From contig CANMFU010000001.1 of NCBI GenBank assembly GCA_947497295.1, positions 496,001 to 560,000 on the forward strand: a stretch of DNA of 64,000 nucleotides, in the 5' to 3' direction. Source of the stretch: an uncultured Roseovarius sp. Its GTDB lineage: Bacteria > Pseudomonadota > Alphaproteobacteria > Rhodobacterales > Rhodobacteraceae. The notes beneath the pieces are model-generated. The model was given only the letters and a program-made list of their open reading frames with translations, was not told the DNA's origin and did not search any database. A program made the translations under genes and the position numbers. Numbering within the stretch: the first letter of the stretch is position 1; every line of letters starts with the position of its first letter. Positions 1 to 10,369 of the stretch are shown here, piece by piece.

Positions 1-87
1 CGCCAGATCGAAGTGCGGGCGTTCGAAAAATTGCAGGAGCGCATGCGCGCGCTGGCGCAGGAAAAGGGCATGTTGGAAGACGCATGA
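1..87 (+). CDS. rpoH: C-terminal fragment of a sigma-70 family factor, probably RpoH (sigma-32); truncated by window start
   Basis: Frame 1 reads RQIEVRAFEKLQERMRALAQEKGMLEDA-stop; RQIEVRAFEKLQ is the region 4.2 end of sigma-70/RpoH proteins. Confidence 0.6.
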   Translation, partial: RQIEVRAFEKLQERMRALAQEKGMLEDA

Positions 88-114
88 TGCGTCTGACATT
101 TTAAATAGTACTCA

Positions 115-136
115 TCCGGCGGGATATCCCGCCGGA
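115..136. terminator. Perfect 22-bp palindrome between convergent genes, likely bidirectional terminator
   Basis: TCCGGCGGGATATCCCGCCGGA directly downstream of the rpoH-like stop and before the end of pepF. Confidence 0.6.
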
Positions 137-172
137 CTTTGTGTGTCTCGCTCTCGCTTCCGGCGGGCGCTG

Positions 173-1993
173 TCAGTCTTCCATGGCTTCCAATTCGTCG
201 ATCATGCCGGAGATCATGTTCAGGCCCTTGTCCCAGAATTTAGGGTCGCTGGCGTCAAGGCCAAAGGGTTTCAGCAAATCGGAATGGTGCTTGGACCCAC
301 CCGCTTTCAGCATGTCGAAATACTTGTCCTGGAACCCGTCCGGGTTTTCTTCGTAGACCGCATATAGCGCGTTCACGAGGCCGTCTCCGAACGCATAGGC
401 GTAGACGTAGAAAGGCGAGTGGACGAAATGCGGGATATAGGCCCAGAACGTCTCGTACCCGTCGACGAAGTCGAAGACCGGACCCAAGGATTCGGCCTGC
501 ACCGACATCCACAGCGCGTTGATGTCATCGGGCGTCAGTTCTCCGCCGCGCCGGGCCTCGTGCAGCTTGCATTCGAAATCGTAGAACGCGATCTGGCGCA
601 CGACGGTGTTGATCATGTCCTCCACCTTCCCGGCCAGCATCACCTTGCGCTCGGCTTTGTCCTTTGCGCCGTCCAGCATCCGCCGAAAGGTCAGCATTTC
701 CCCAAAGACGGAGGCGGTTTCCGCCAAGGTTAGCGGCGTCGATGACAATAATTCGCCCTGATCTGCGGCCAGCACCTGATGCACGCCGTGGCCCAGTTCA
801 TGCGCCAGTGTCATCACGTCCCGGGGTTTGCCCAGATAGTTGAGCATCACGTAAGGATGCACATTCGTCACCGTGGGATGGGCAAACGCACCCGGCGCCT
901 TGCCCTTTTTCACGCCGGCATCGATCCAGCCCCTGTCGAAAAACGGCTGCGCCAGATCGCCCATGCGCGGATCAAATTCGGTGTAGGCGTTCATCACCGT
1001 GTCGCGCGCATCATCCCAGCCGACGATGCGGGTTTCCTCCATCGGCAAGGGCGCGTTACGGTCCCAGACCTGCATCCGCTCCACCCCCAGCCATTTGGCC
1101 TTCAGCGCGTAATAGCGGTGGCTCAGCTTGGGATATGCGGCAACGACGGCATTGCGCAGCGCCTCGACCACCTCGGGCTCGACATCGTTTGACAGGTGCC
1201 GCCCGGTCTGCGCCGTGGGCATGCCGCGCCAGCGGTCGATGACCTCTTTTTCCTTGGCCGACGTGTTATGCACGCGGCTAAAGATGCGGATGTTCTCGCC
1301 AAAGACACGGGCCAGCTCGCGTGTGGCCGCCTCGCGTTTGCTGCGGTCTTGTTCGGTCAGCAGGTTCAGCGTCCCCTCGATACCCAGCTCTTCGCCGTCC
1401 ACGGTAAAGGTGAGACCGGCGATGGTTTCATCGAACAGCCGCTCCCAAGCGTCGCCGACCACGCCCATATCGTGCAGGAATTTCTCCATCTCGTCAGACA
1501 GCTGGTAGGGCTTCATCGCGCGGATGCGGTCCAGGACGGGCTTGTAGCGGGCCAGTTCGGCATTTTCGCTGAGAAGGCCTGACAGATACTCATCCTCTAA
1601 CCGGTTCAGTTCCAACGTGAAGAACACCAGCGGAGTTGTGAAATTGGTTATCTTTTCTTGGCAGTCTGACAGAAACTTGGTGCGTGCGGGGTCTGTGGTC
1701 AACTGGTGATAGCGCAGGCCTGCAAATGACATGATCCGTCCTGCGATGTTGCTGATCGCCTCGTCACGGTGGATACAGTTCAGCAGGCCAGCGGCGTCGA
1801 GGCTGTCCAGCTTGCCCTCGTAATCGGCAGCGAAGGCGGCGCATTCGGTCTCCAGCCATGCCATGTCGCGGGTCAGTTCCGGCGCATCGGTGGCGGTGTA
1901 GAGATCGCTCAGATCCCAGTCCGGCAGCTTGCCCAGAGCGCCCCCCTTGGCATTGGCGTTGGCGTCACGGGCGGGCTGCGGAAGGTGGATCAT
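173..1993 (-). CDS. pepF: M3 family oligoendopeptidase F
   Basis: 606 aa ORF with HELGHGVHQ zinc metallopeptidase motif; M3/PepF-like overall. Confidence 0.9.
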   Translation of the reverse strand: MIHLPQPARDANANAKGGALGKLPDWDLSDLYTATDAPELTRDMAWLETECAAFAADYEGKLDSLDAAGLLNCIHRDEAISNIAGRIMSFAGLRYHQLTTDPARTKFLSDCQEKITNFTTPLVFFTLELNRLEDEYLSGLLSENAELARYKPVLDRIRAMKPYQLSDEMEKFLHDMGVVGDAWERLFDETIAGLTFTVDGEELGIEGTLNLLTEQDRSKREAATRELARVFGENIRIFSRVHNTSAKEKEVIDRWRGMPTAQTGRHLSNDVEPEVVEALRNAVVAAYPKLSHRYYALKAKWLGVERMQVWDRNAPLPMEETRIVGWDDARDTVMNAYTEFDPRMGDLAQPFFDRGWIDAGVKKGKAPGAFAHPTVTNVHPYVMLNYLGKPRDVMTLAHELGHGVHQVLAADQGELLSSTPLTLAETASVFGEMLTFRRMLDGAKDKAERKVMLAGKVEDMINTVVRQIAFYDFECKLHEARRGGELTPDDINALWMSVQAESLGPVFDFVDGYETFWAYIPHFVHSPFYVYAYAFGDGLVNALYAVYEENPDGFQDKYFDMLKAGGSKHHSDLLKPFGLDASDPKFWDKGLNMISGMIDELEAMED

Positions 1994-2064
1994 TGAATGT
2001 TTCCTTTATGTCTTTGTCCCTGACATAAGCGCCGCGCGTGCTGCGCTCAAGGGCGGCAGGCCGA

Positions 2065-3657
2065 TCAGCCGAATTGGCGCAGCATTTCGTGCAGATCGTC
2101 CAGCGTGTTGGCCTCTTGCAGCGGCTTGTCGTGGCGCCAGCGCTTCATCCGCGGAAACCGCAGGGCAACGCCCGACTTGTGGCGCGGCGACGGGGCGATA
2201 CCTTCGAACGCGATTTCGAACACATGCTCGGGCGTGACCTGTCGCACGGGGCCAAAACGTTGCAGAGTGTTGCGGCGCACCCAGGCGGTGATTTTGCGGA
2301 ATTCATCATCGGTCAGGCCGGAATAGGCTTTGGTGAAAGGCACCAGATCATTGCCGTTCCGAACCGCAAAGGTGAAATCCGTGAACAGGTTCGCGCGGCG
2401 CCCCGACCCTTGCTGCGCGTATATCATCACCGCGTCGATGGTCAGGGGGTCCAGCTTCCATTTCCACCAATCGCCGCGTTTGCGGCCTGCATGATAGGGG
2501 CTGGCAGCGGATTTCAGCATCAGCCCCTCCGCGCGGTTGTCGCGCGCAGCACTGCGAATCTGCGCAAGGCTGTCCCAGCTGTCAAATCGGATGAGCGGCG
2601 AAGGGCGAATGGGGGCCTCATCGGGCAGGCCGCTCACCAGCGCATCCATCCGGGCGCGGCGCTCTGCAAAGGGCAGGGCGCGCAGATCGTTGCCGCCCTC
2701 TTCCAGCAGATCATAGGTCAAAAGAATAACAGGTGCTTCGGCCAGCAGTTTTTTCGGCACCGACTTGCGACCGATCCGCTTTTGCAGCGCGTTGAAGGGC
2801 AGCGGCGCCGCGCCGTCCCATGCGACGATCTCGCCGTCCAGAACGGTGCCATCCGGCAGAAAATCTGTTGCGCGGACAAACTCCGGAAAACGATCGGTCA
2901 TCAGCTCTTCGCCGCGTGACCACACAAAATGCGCAGCCCCCCGCGCGATCAGCTGGCCCCGGATGCCGTCCCACTTCCATTCCGCGCGCCAGTCTTCCGG
3001 TGGTCCAAGCGCAGCCGGCCCGTCATCCAGCCCATAGGCAAGGCAGAATGGATAGGGCCGCGATTGCGCCGCCTCGGGATCTGGGGCCTCAATCAGCTTG
3101 GCAAAGGTGGTACTGTCGGGCGTCCAGTCGCCCATCAGGCGATGGGCCAGTTCCGCCTCGTCCTGTCCGGTGGACTGCGCCAGCGCGCGCGTCATCAGTT
3201 TGCGGCTGATGCCAACGCGAAAGCCCCCGGTCAGCAGCTTGTTAAACACCAGCCGCTCGTCGGCGTCCATCTGATCCCAGGCGTCCAGCACGGCAGCGCG
3301 GCGCGTCTCTTCATCGGCGCTGTCAAGGTTGCGCAGAAAGGCAATCCAGTCCGTCAGACTGCGATCATGGCTGCGCGTGGGCGGTGGCAGGACCAGTGCG
3401 ATCGTTTCGGCCAGATCGCCTACGATGGGATACGCCTCCTCGAACAGCCATAGAGGAATGTCCGCGCGATCTGCCGCCCACAGGCGCAGTTTGGTCGTGG
3501 TGATCGCGCGGCGCGGGCGGCGGCCGGAAAACAGCGCGATGGTCCAGAGGCGATCCGGCTCGGGCGCGCTGGCGAAATAAGCTGCAAGTGCAGTCACCTT
3601 GGCGCTGGTTTTCGTGGTCTGGTCGATCGTTGCATAGAGTGCGGTGAAGCGTTTCAT
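2065..3657 (-). CDS. ATP-dependent DNA ligase (bacterial Lig-Exo-type, 'cisplatin damage response' ligase)
   Basis: 530 aa; adenylation motif EWKWDGIRGQL and later ligase motifs (DGEIVAWD, EGLMLKS, WWKWK). Confidence 0.9.
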   Translation of the reverse strand: MKRFTALYATIDQTTKTSAKVTALAAYFASAPEPDRLWTIALFSGRRPRRAITTTKLRLWAADRADIPLWLFEEAYPIVGDLAETIALVLPPPTRSHDRSLTDWIAFLRNLDSADEETRRAAVLDAWDQMDADERLVFNKLLTGGFRVGISRKLMTRALAQSTGQDEAELAHRLMGDWTPDSTTFAKLIEAPDPEAAQSRPYPFCLAYGLDDGPAALGPPEDWRAEWKWDGIRGQLIARGAAHFVWSRGEELMTDRFPEFVRATDFLPDGTVLDGEIVAWDGAAPLPFNALQKRIGRKSVPKKLLAEAPVILLTYDLLEEGGNDLRALPFAERRARMDALVSGLPDEAPIRPSPLIRFDSWDSLAQIRSAARDNRAEGLMLKSAASPYHAGRKRGDWWKWKLDPLTIDAVMIYAQQGSGRRANLFTDFTFAVRNGNDLVPFTKAYSGLTDDEFRKITAWVRRNTLQRFGPVRQVTPEHVFEIAFEGIAPSPRHKSGVALRFPRMKRWRHDKPLQEANTLDDLHEMLRQFG

Positions 3658-4667
3658 TCACTCTCCTCCGCGCCCGCCGGTCCGCTGACAGACTCGCCGG
3701 TGAATTCGGTGGTCAATGCCTCGGCATTATAACCTTCACTCTTTAACCATCGCGCGAAGATGTCTGTGTAACCATGTGTTGCGTATATATTTTCCGCCCC
3801 TGTCGCCTTGATCGCCATGTTGAGGCCGGTCCAATCCGCATGATCGGAGACGACAAAGCCGCGATCCACCGTCCGTCGCCTGCGCACGCCGCGCAGCCGC
3901 ATCCATCCACTGGCAAAACCGGTTGCCGCCGGTTTGAACCTCCGCGCCCAATCGCTACCCAATGCCCCGGGGGGCGCTATGACCATGGCGCCGGGATATT
4001 TGTTGCGGGCCAGGTCTGACGTAACGTGGTGAGTGGCTGGAAATTCAAACCCCTGACCTCGAAGAATTTCGTTTGTGGCCTCGACGGCACCATGGGTCAG
4101 AATCGGCCCGATGGACGGATCCAGCATCGACATGACCCGCTGCGCTTTGCCCAACGAATAGGCGCCCAGAAGGCTGAACTGGCCGTTTGCCGCATTCGCG
4201 GCCCACCAATTGTTGATCTCGCGGGCGACATCTGCTTCGTCGGGCCATTCGAAAACAGGCAGGCCAAAGGTACATTCGGTAATGAAACTGTGGCACTTCA
4301 CGGGCTCGTATGGGGTCGATATAGCGTCGGGAGTTGTTTTATAATCGCCCGAAACCACCCAGATTTCGCCGCCCGCCTCCACCCTGATCTGGGCCGATCC
4401 GGGGATGTGGCCGGCGGGATGAAACGATACATTGGCGCGGCCGATCCGGCGACTTTCACCATATTTTATTGAATCAATAGCAATGTCGCCCAAGCGGTGG
4501 CGCATCACGGGCACTGCGATGTCGGTGGCCAGATAGCGCAAATGTCCGGGCCGGGCGTGGTCGGCGTGGCCGTGCGTGATCAGCGCCCGATCAACCGGGC
4601 GCCACGGGTCAATGTAGAAATCGCCTGCAGGGCAGTAAATGCCTTGGGGTTTGAACTGAAGAACCAT
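3654..4667 (-). CDS. Ligase-associated DNA exonuclease, metallo-beta-lactamase fold
   Basis: Start chosen at MVLQFKPQGIYCPAGDFYIDPW; HGHADHARPGH metal motif; 4-bp overlap with the ligase start. Confidence 0.88.
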   Translation of the reverse strand: MVLQFKPQGIYCPAGDFYIDPWRPVDRALITHGHADHARPGHLRYLATDIAVPVMRHRLGDIAIDSIKYGESRRIGRANVSFHPAGHIPGSAQIRVEAGGEIWVVSGDYKTTPDAISTPYEPVKCHSFITECTFGLPVFEWPDEADVAREINNWWAANAANGQFSLLGAYSLGKAQRVMSMLDPSIGPILTHGAVEATNEILRGQGFEFPATHHVTSDLARNKYPGAMVIAPPGALGSDWARRFKPAATGFASGWMRLRGVRRRRTVDRGFVVSDHADWTGLNMAIKATGAENIYATHGYTDIFARWLKSEGYNAEALTTEFTGESVSGPAGAEESE

Positions 4668-4762
4668 GACGTAAAAGTAGACCGCAAGCTGAGTTTTGCC
4701 AGCCTCTTGCGCAGGGGCGCAATGCAGGTAGTCTGCATGTGAAATGCGACATGGAGCATAGC

Positions 4763-5593
4763 ATGAAATTTGTAAGATATGGCGCGGTTGGCGCCGAAAA
4801 ACCCGGCGTTCTGGACAGCGAAGGCCAGTTGCGCGATCTGTCGGGCGTTGTTTCTGACATTGCGGGGGATGTTCTGTCATCGCTAGAGCAGATCGATCCA
4901 GAGAGCCTGCCAAAGGTGAGCGGCACGCCGCGTCTGGGCTCTCCCGTCGGGCAGGTGGGCAAGCTGATCGGAATCGGGCTGAATTATTCCGATCACGCCG
5001 CTGAAGCTGGTCTGAAGCCTCCGCCCGAGCCTATCGTCTTCATGAAAGCGACCTCGTCGATCACTGGCCCGAATGATCCGGTCTATCTGCCCCGCGGATC
5101 CGAGAAATCAGATTGGGAGGTCGAACTGGGCGTCGTAATCGGACGGCACGCAAAATATGTGACCGAGGCCGAGGCGCTGGACTATGTCGCTGGCTACACG
5201 ATCGTCAATGACGTATCCGAGCGACATTTTCAAACCGAGCGAAAAGGTCAATGGACCAAGGGCAAAAGCTGCGACAGTTTTGGCCCGATCGGGCCGTGGT
5301 TGGTGACGCCGGATGAGGCGGGGGATCCGCAGTCGATGGATCTGTCGCTGGATCTGAACGGCGAAAAGGCGCAGCGCGGCAATACGGCATCGATGGTGTT
5401 CAGCGTCGCACATATCGTTTCGTACCTCAGCCGGATGATGTCGCTTCAGCCGGGGGATATCATCGCGACTGGCACACCGCCGGGCGTTGGCATGGGGATG
5501 AAACCGCCGCGTTTTCTGCGTGAAGGCGATGTGATGGAGTTGGCCGTCAGCGGGCTTGGCACGCAGCGCCAGGAGGTTCTGCGCGACGCCTGA
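4763..5593 (+). CDS. Fumarylacetoacetate hydrolase family protein
   Basis: MKFVRYG start; IGIGLNYSDHAAEAG, ExE-like WEVELGVVIG, GDIIATGTPPGVGMG. Confidence 0.9.
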   Translation: MKFVRYGAVGAEKPGVLDSEGQLRDLSGVVSDIAGDVLSSLEQIDPESLPKVSGTPRLGSPVGQVGKLIGIGLNYSDHAAEAGLKPPPEPIVFMKATSSITGPNDPVYLPRGSEKSDWEVELGVVIGRHAKYVTEAEALDYVAGYTIVNDVSERHFQTERKGQWTKGKSCDSFGPIGPWLVTPDEAGDPQSMDLSLDLNGEKAQRGNTASMVFSVAHIVSYLSRMMSLQPGDIIATGTPPGVGMGMKPPRFLREGDVMELAVSGLGTQRQEVLRDA

Positions 5594-5599
5594 CCGGGT

Positions 5600-6535
5600 T
5601 CAGCACTGCGCCCAGAACGTGGCAAGTTCGCGCATCACATGGGCGCGCGTGGCGGGGGTTTCCATCAGAAACTCGTGGCGCGCGCCCTCCACACGTTCCA
5701 GCCGCGCGCCGGGCCAATCCTTGATGCGTGCCTCGATCGGGGGAAAGGCAACGATTTTTTCGGCGCTGCCAATGAAGGTAAGACAGGGCAGGTCAGGCGG
5801 CGGCATGGCCGCGAGCGTGCGACACTCGCGCAGTGCCTCGAACAGCCAATGCAGGCTTGGCCCGCCCAGCGACAGCTCGGGATGGGCGCGCAGCTGTGAG
5901 ACCATATAAGCGTGCATATCGGGGTCGCGGGTCAGCGTGTTGGTCGGAAACGGCTCGGTCAGCACATAACTGCCGCGCGGGGTGCCCGGTGAATAAAGAT
6001 GCCCCAGCCCCAGATGGCGACTGGCCCAACTTATAGCCCAGGCTAAAGGCCGCAACGGCGCCGTCATGGCGATGCCCCACATCGGCGCCGAAAATGCACA
6101 ACTTGCGAACGGCAGGCCGCGCATCACCGCGCGTAGGCCGATGGCGCCTCCCATCGAATGGCCGAACATGTGCCAGGGGCGTGGCAGATCCAACGCCCGG
6201 GCATGATCGAGCATGACATCGACGTCACGCTGGTAATCGGTGAAATGCAAAACATGGCCTGACATCGCATCGTTTAGCATCCGGTCCGACAGGCCCTGAC
6301 CGCGCCAGTCCATCGTCAAGGTGCCATAGCCGAGGCTGCGCAGATCGCGTGCGGCACGACCGTATTTTTCAATATATTCCGTGCGTCCGGTCAGCAACAG
6401 GACGGTGCCCTGCGCGCTGGGGGCTGGCCAGTGACCGACGCGCAGGCGCACCCCGTCATCTGCGCGGCGCCACCAGGCGCGTCCACCATCGGGACCGTCG
6501 GCGACATCGCTGTAAAGCGGCGCCTGCTCCATCAT
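5600..6535 (-). CDS. Alpha/beta hydrolase (monoglyceride lipase/lysophospholipase-like)
   Basis: GHSMGG nucleophile elbow; GRTEYIEKYG. Confidence 0.85.
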   Translation of the reverse strand: MMEQAPLYSDVADGPDGGRAWWRRADDGVRLRVGHWPAPSAQGTVLLLTGRTEYIEKYGRAARDLRSLGYGTLTMDWRGQGLSDRMLNDAMSGHVLHFTDYQRDVDVMLDHARALDLPRPWHMFGHSMGGAIGLRAVMRGLPFASCAFSAPMWGIAMTAPLRPLAWAISWASRHLGLGHLYSPGTPRGSYVLTEPFPTNTLTRDPDMHAYMVSQLRAHPELSLGGPSLHWLFEALRECRTLAAMPPPDLPCLTFIGSAEKIVAFPPIEARIKDWPGARLERVEGARHEFLMETPATRAHVMRELATFWAQC

Positions 6536-6825
6536 TACCCAAGCGCCCCGGCCAGTTGCAACGCCAGTCCCATGTCGCCGTCAATGTCCAGCTTGCCCGA
6601 CATGAAGGCCGATGCCGGGTCCAGATCACCTGTGACGATTGCCTCAAACACGTCGCCATCCGCAGTCAGCGTGACGTCCGCCGAACTGTCCCCGATGCGC
6701 GCACCATCGCTATCGACCAAAATCGTGCCTTCGCCGGGCACGACGAATCTGGCTGTGCCATCCAGTGCTGCCCTATTCAGGCGGGCGTTGAGGGCGATGA
6801 TCGCTGCATCTATTCTGTCGCTCAT
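6535..6825 (-). CDS. SCP2 sterol-binding domain-containing protein
   Basis: MSDRIDAAIIAL...; single SCP2-like domain with ASAFMSGKLDIDGDMGLALQL. Confidence 0.75.
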   Translation of the reverse strand: MSDRIDAAIIALNARLNRAALDGTARFVVPGEGTILVDSDGARIGDSSADVTLTADGDVFEAIVTGDLDPASAFMSGKLDIDGDMGLALQLAGALG

Positions 6826-6895
6826 GCGCGGGCCTTTCAAAATTGATCCGTCCGGGGGTTTGCTTTCCCGCAATGGGCGCTAAACTTGGGATGTT

Positions 6896-7456
6896 ATGAG
6901 CGTTCACCGATCCAATCTCAATCCTTTGCTTGCGGCGGTTACTGCAGCGCTCTGCTTTGGCGGTGGCGCGCGTGCCGCCGATGCGCGCCTGGACGAGATG
7001 TTCGAGGCGCTGCGCAACGCGCCCGCTCCGGAGGCCGCGCGATTGGGCGAGGATATCCGGTTGCGCCTGTCCAACTCCGGCTCGCCCGCGATGAACCTGC
7101 TACTGAAGCGCGGGCGCGACGCGATGGCAGCAGGGGACGCGTACCTGGCGATCGAGCTTTTGGGTGCGTTGACAGACCACGCGCCCGAGTTTGCCGAAGG
7201 CTGGCATGCGCGATCCGTCGCCTATGCGCGGGCAGGGTTGATGGGCCCGGCGCTGGACGATCTGGAGCGCAGTCTGGCACTGGACCCGCGCAATTTCCTG
7301 GCAATTTACAGCCTTGGCGCGCTGCTGGAAGAGGTGGGGCAACCGGTTCTTGCCGCCGAGGCATACAGGCAAGTCGCCACCATTCACCCACATTTCGATG
7401 ACGCAGGCCATGCGCTGGAGCGTCTGAACGCTGAGACCCGCGGCACCGACCTCTGA
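6896..7456 (+). CDS. Tetratricopeptide repeat protein with N-terminal signal peptide
   Basis: Hydrophobic N-terminus ending ARAADA; TPR-like helices (AEGWHARSVAYARAGLMGPALDDLERSLALDPRN). Confidence 0.75.
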   Translation: MSVHRSNLNPLLAAVTAALCFGGGARAADARLDEMFEALRNAPAPEAARLGEDIRLRLSNSGSPAMNLLLKRGRDAMAAGDAYLAIELLGALTDHAPEFAEGWHARSVAYARAGLMGPALDDLERSLALDPRNFLAIYSLGALLEEVGQPVLAAEAYRQVATIHPHFDDAGHALERLNAETRGTDL

Positions 7457-7486
7457 CGCGCATCCCCCCGACAGGAGACATGGCTT

Positions 7487-10369
7487 ATGGCCGAGCAGCC
7501 AAGGATCCTCGCGGTTCTGGGACCTACGAACACCGGCAAGACGCATTATGCGATCGAGCGCATGTTGGGTTATCCAACCGGTGTGATCGGTCTGCCGCTG
7601 CGCCTGCTGGCGCGCGAGGTCTATGACAAGATCGTGCGCGCGCGCGGTCCGTCCGTGGTGGCACTGGTCACTGGCGAAGAACGTATCGTGCCGCCCCGTG
7701 TCAAATACTGGGTCTGTACAGTCGAGGCGATGCCAGAAGGCATCGGCGCAGATTTCGTCGCCATTGACGAGATCCAGCTTTGTGCCGATCCCGAGCGTGG
7801 ACATGTGTTTACCGACCGGCTGCTGCGGATGCGCGGCCTGCGGGAGACGCAGTTTCTGGGTGCGGCGACAATGCGCAACACCATCGCCGCACTGGTGCCG
7901 GAGGTGGAATTCATTCCACGTCAGAGAATGTCGCAACTTACCTATTCAGGTCCGAAAAAGATAAGCCGCATGCCAGAACGCAGTGCTATTGTTGGCTTTT
8001 CGGTTGATAATGTCTATGCCATCGCCGAAGTGCTGCGGCGTCAGAAGGGCGGCGCGGCTGTCGTAATGGGTGCTCTCAGCCCGCGCACGCGCAATGCGCA
8101 GGTGGCTCTCTATCAAAACGGCGATGTTGATTATCTGGTGGCAACCGATGCCATCGGCATGGGACTGAATCTGGACATCGACCATGTCGCGTTTTCATCC
8201 CTGACCAAATTTGACGGCCGCCGCATGCGCGAGTTGATGCCCAATGAGCTGGCTCAGATCGCCGGGCGTGCGGGTCGTGGGATGACCAACGGTACTTTTG
8301 GCGTGACTGGCGAGGCGCCGGATCTGTCGCCGGATGTGGCCGAGGCGATCATGGAGCATCGCTTTGCCCCCATCCGGAAGCTGGAGTGGCGTAATGCCGC
8401 ACTCATGATGGGGACGATCCCGGCGCTGATCGCGTCGCTGGAGCGCAAACCGCAGAATGACCTGCTGGCGTTGGCGCGCGATGCCGACGATCTGACCGCC
8501 CTGCGCAGCCTGGCCGAGGCGCCCGATATCAAGGCGCGGGCGACGAACGCAAATGCCGTCAGACTGCTGTGGGATGTCTGCCGCATCCCTGATTTCCGTG
8601 GTATCAGCAAGGCCGAGCATGCCAGCCTGCTGGAAACCATTTTCTGCGACCTGCACGAATTGGGCCGCATCTCCGATGACTGGCTGGCTGCACAAATTAA
8701 ACGTATTGATCGAACCGATGGCGACATTGACACGTTGTCCAAACGATTGGCGTATATCCGCACATGGACCTATGTGGCGCAGCGAAAAGGCTGGGTGGAT
8801 GACGAAACGCATTGGCGCGGGGCAACGCGCGCTGTAGAAGACCGGTTGTCGGACGCGCTGCATGGGGCGCTGACGCAGAGATTTGTGGATCGGCGCACAT
8901 CCGTGCTGTTGCGCCGGCTCAAGCAGAAGGAAGCCATAGTGGCAGAGGTTAACGATACTGGTGAAGTAACGGTCGAAGGCGAATTCGTCGGCCGTCTGGA
9001 TGGGTTCCGCTTTGTTCAGGACAAGGCGGCAAGTGGGCAGGAGGCCAAGATGCTGAGCCAAGCCAGCGTGTCTGCGCTTGCTCCGCATTTTAACCTGCGC
9101 GCGGACCGCTTTTATAACGCACCCGACACCGAGATCGACTTTACCGAACAGGGTGGCCTGATGTGGGGCAAGGATGCGGTCGGCAAACTGACCCCCGGCT
9201 CTGACCCGATGAAGCCCGGCATCAAGGTGTTCGTCGACGAGGTTGCCGGTGCTGACGTTATTCAAAAGGTCGAACGGCGCCTGCAACACTTCATCGACCG
9301 CAAGATTGCCACCCTGTTCGAGCCGCTTCTGAATATCGCCCGCGATGACACCCTGACAGGTCTTGCGCGCGGCTTTGGCTTTCGCATGACGGAAAATCTG
9401 GGCGTTATCCCGCGCGGTGAAGTGGCCGACGAGGTGAAGGCGCTGGAGCAGGACGCGCGCGGCGCGTTGCGCAAACATGGCGTGCGGTTCGGCCAGTTTA
9501 CCGTTTTTATGCCGCTGCTGCTGAAACCTGCGCCGACACGGCTGCGTCTGGTGCTCTGGGCGCTGGCCAACGGCATGGATGAGTTTCCCGAAGCGCCGCC
9601 GCCCGGTCTTGTCACGGTGCCTGCCACGCGGATGCCGCAGGGCTATTACACGATGGCTGGCTACCGCGCTGCCGGCGCAAGGGCGATTCGCATCGACATG
9701 CTGGAGCGTCTGGCCGATATGCTGCGCGCCGAAGACAGCCGAGGCGGATTTGAGGCCAAGGCGGACATGCTGTCGATCACGGGCATGACGCTGGAGCAGT
9801 TCGCGGATCTGATGACTGGCCTTGGCTACAAGGCCGAGCGCGGCGAACGGCCCAAGGTCAAGGCTGTAGACAAGATCATGGACGACGTTCCCGGCGTGGA
9901 GCCTGCGCCCGAGACGGCCCAGGATGCCGTCGAGCAGATCGAAGCCGAGGGCATTGCGCCCATCGCCGAGACGCCTGAAGAGGCCACCGAAGTTCCAGCC
10001 GAGATTCCTGAGATGAGCGAGACAGAGGTTGCCCCCGGCACGCCCGCTGACCCCATCGCGCCGTCGGTCGAGCCCGAGGTTTATTACACGTTCACATGGG
10101 CTGGCCGAGCGCGGCGCGGCGCAGCACCCGAGGCGCGTGGCAAGGCACCTGAGGGCCGAGACGAAAAACCCCGCGCGCGCAGCAAGCCGCAAGGCAAAGA
10201 GCGCGGCAGCAAGCCGCAAGGCGGTAAACCTCACGCAGGCAAGGCGCGCGGTGGCCCGAAGCAGGACGGCGCCAAAAGTCACAGCGCCGGACCTGCGCCG
10301 AAAAAAGACCGCATCGACCCAGACAACCCGTTTGCCGCAGCCCTCATGGGCCTCAAGAGCGGTAAGTGA
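7487..10369 (+). CDS. Suv3-like DEAD/DExH-box RNA helicase with low-complexity basic C-terminus
   Basis: GPTNTGKTHYA Walker A, DEIQ box, QIAGRAGR motif VI; K/R/G/A-rich tail. Confidence 0.85.
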   Translation: MAEQPRILAVLGPTNTGKTHYAIERMLGYPTGVIGLPLRLLAREVYDKIVRARGPSVVALVTGEERIVPPRVKYWVCTVEAMPEGIGADFVAIDEIQLCADPERGHVFTDRLLRMRGLRETQFLGAATMRNTIAALVPEVEFIPRQRMSQLTYSGPKKISRMPERSAIVGFSVDNVYAIAEVLRRQKGGAAVVMGALSPRTRNAQVALYQNGDVDYLVATDAIGMGLNLDIDHVAFSSLTKFDGRRMRELMPNELAQIAGRAGRGMTNGTFGVTGEAPDLSPDVAEAIMEHRFAPIRKLEWRNAALMMGTIPALIASLERKPQNDLLALARDADDLTALRSLAEAPDIKARATNANAVRLLWDVCRIPDFRGISKAEHASLLETIFCDLHELGRISDDWLAAQIKRIDRTDGDIDTLSKRLAYIRTWTYVAQRKGWVDDETHWRGATRAVEDRLSDALHGALTQRFVDRRTSVLLRRLKQKEAIVAEVNDTGEVTVEGEFVGRLDGFRFVQDKAASGQEAKMLSQASVSALAPHFNLRADRFYNAPDTEIDFTEQGGLMWGKDAVGKLTPGSDPMKPGIKVFVDEVAGADVIQKVERRLQHFIDRKIATLFEPLLNIARDDTLTGLARGFGFRMTENLGVIPRGEVADEVKALEQDARGALRKHGVRFGQFTVFMPLLLKPAPTRLRLVLWALANGMDEFPEAPPPGLVTVPATRMPQGYYTMAGYRAAGARAIRIDMLERLADMLRAEDSRGGFEAKADMLSITGMTLEQFADLMTGLGYKAERGERPKVKAVDKIMDDVPGVEPAPETAQDAVEQIEAEGIAPIAETPEEATEVPAEIPEMSETEVAPGTPADPIAPSVEPEVYYTFTWAGRARRGAAPEARGKAPEGRDEKPRARSKPQGKERGSKPQGGKPHAGKARGGPKQDGAKSHSAGPAPKKDRIDPDNPFAAALMGLKSGK

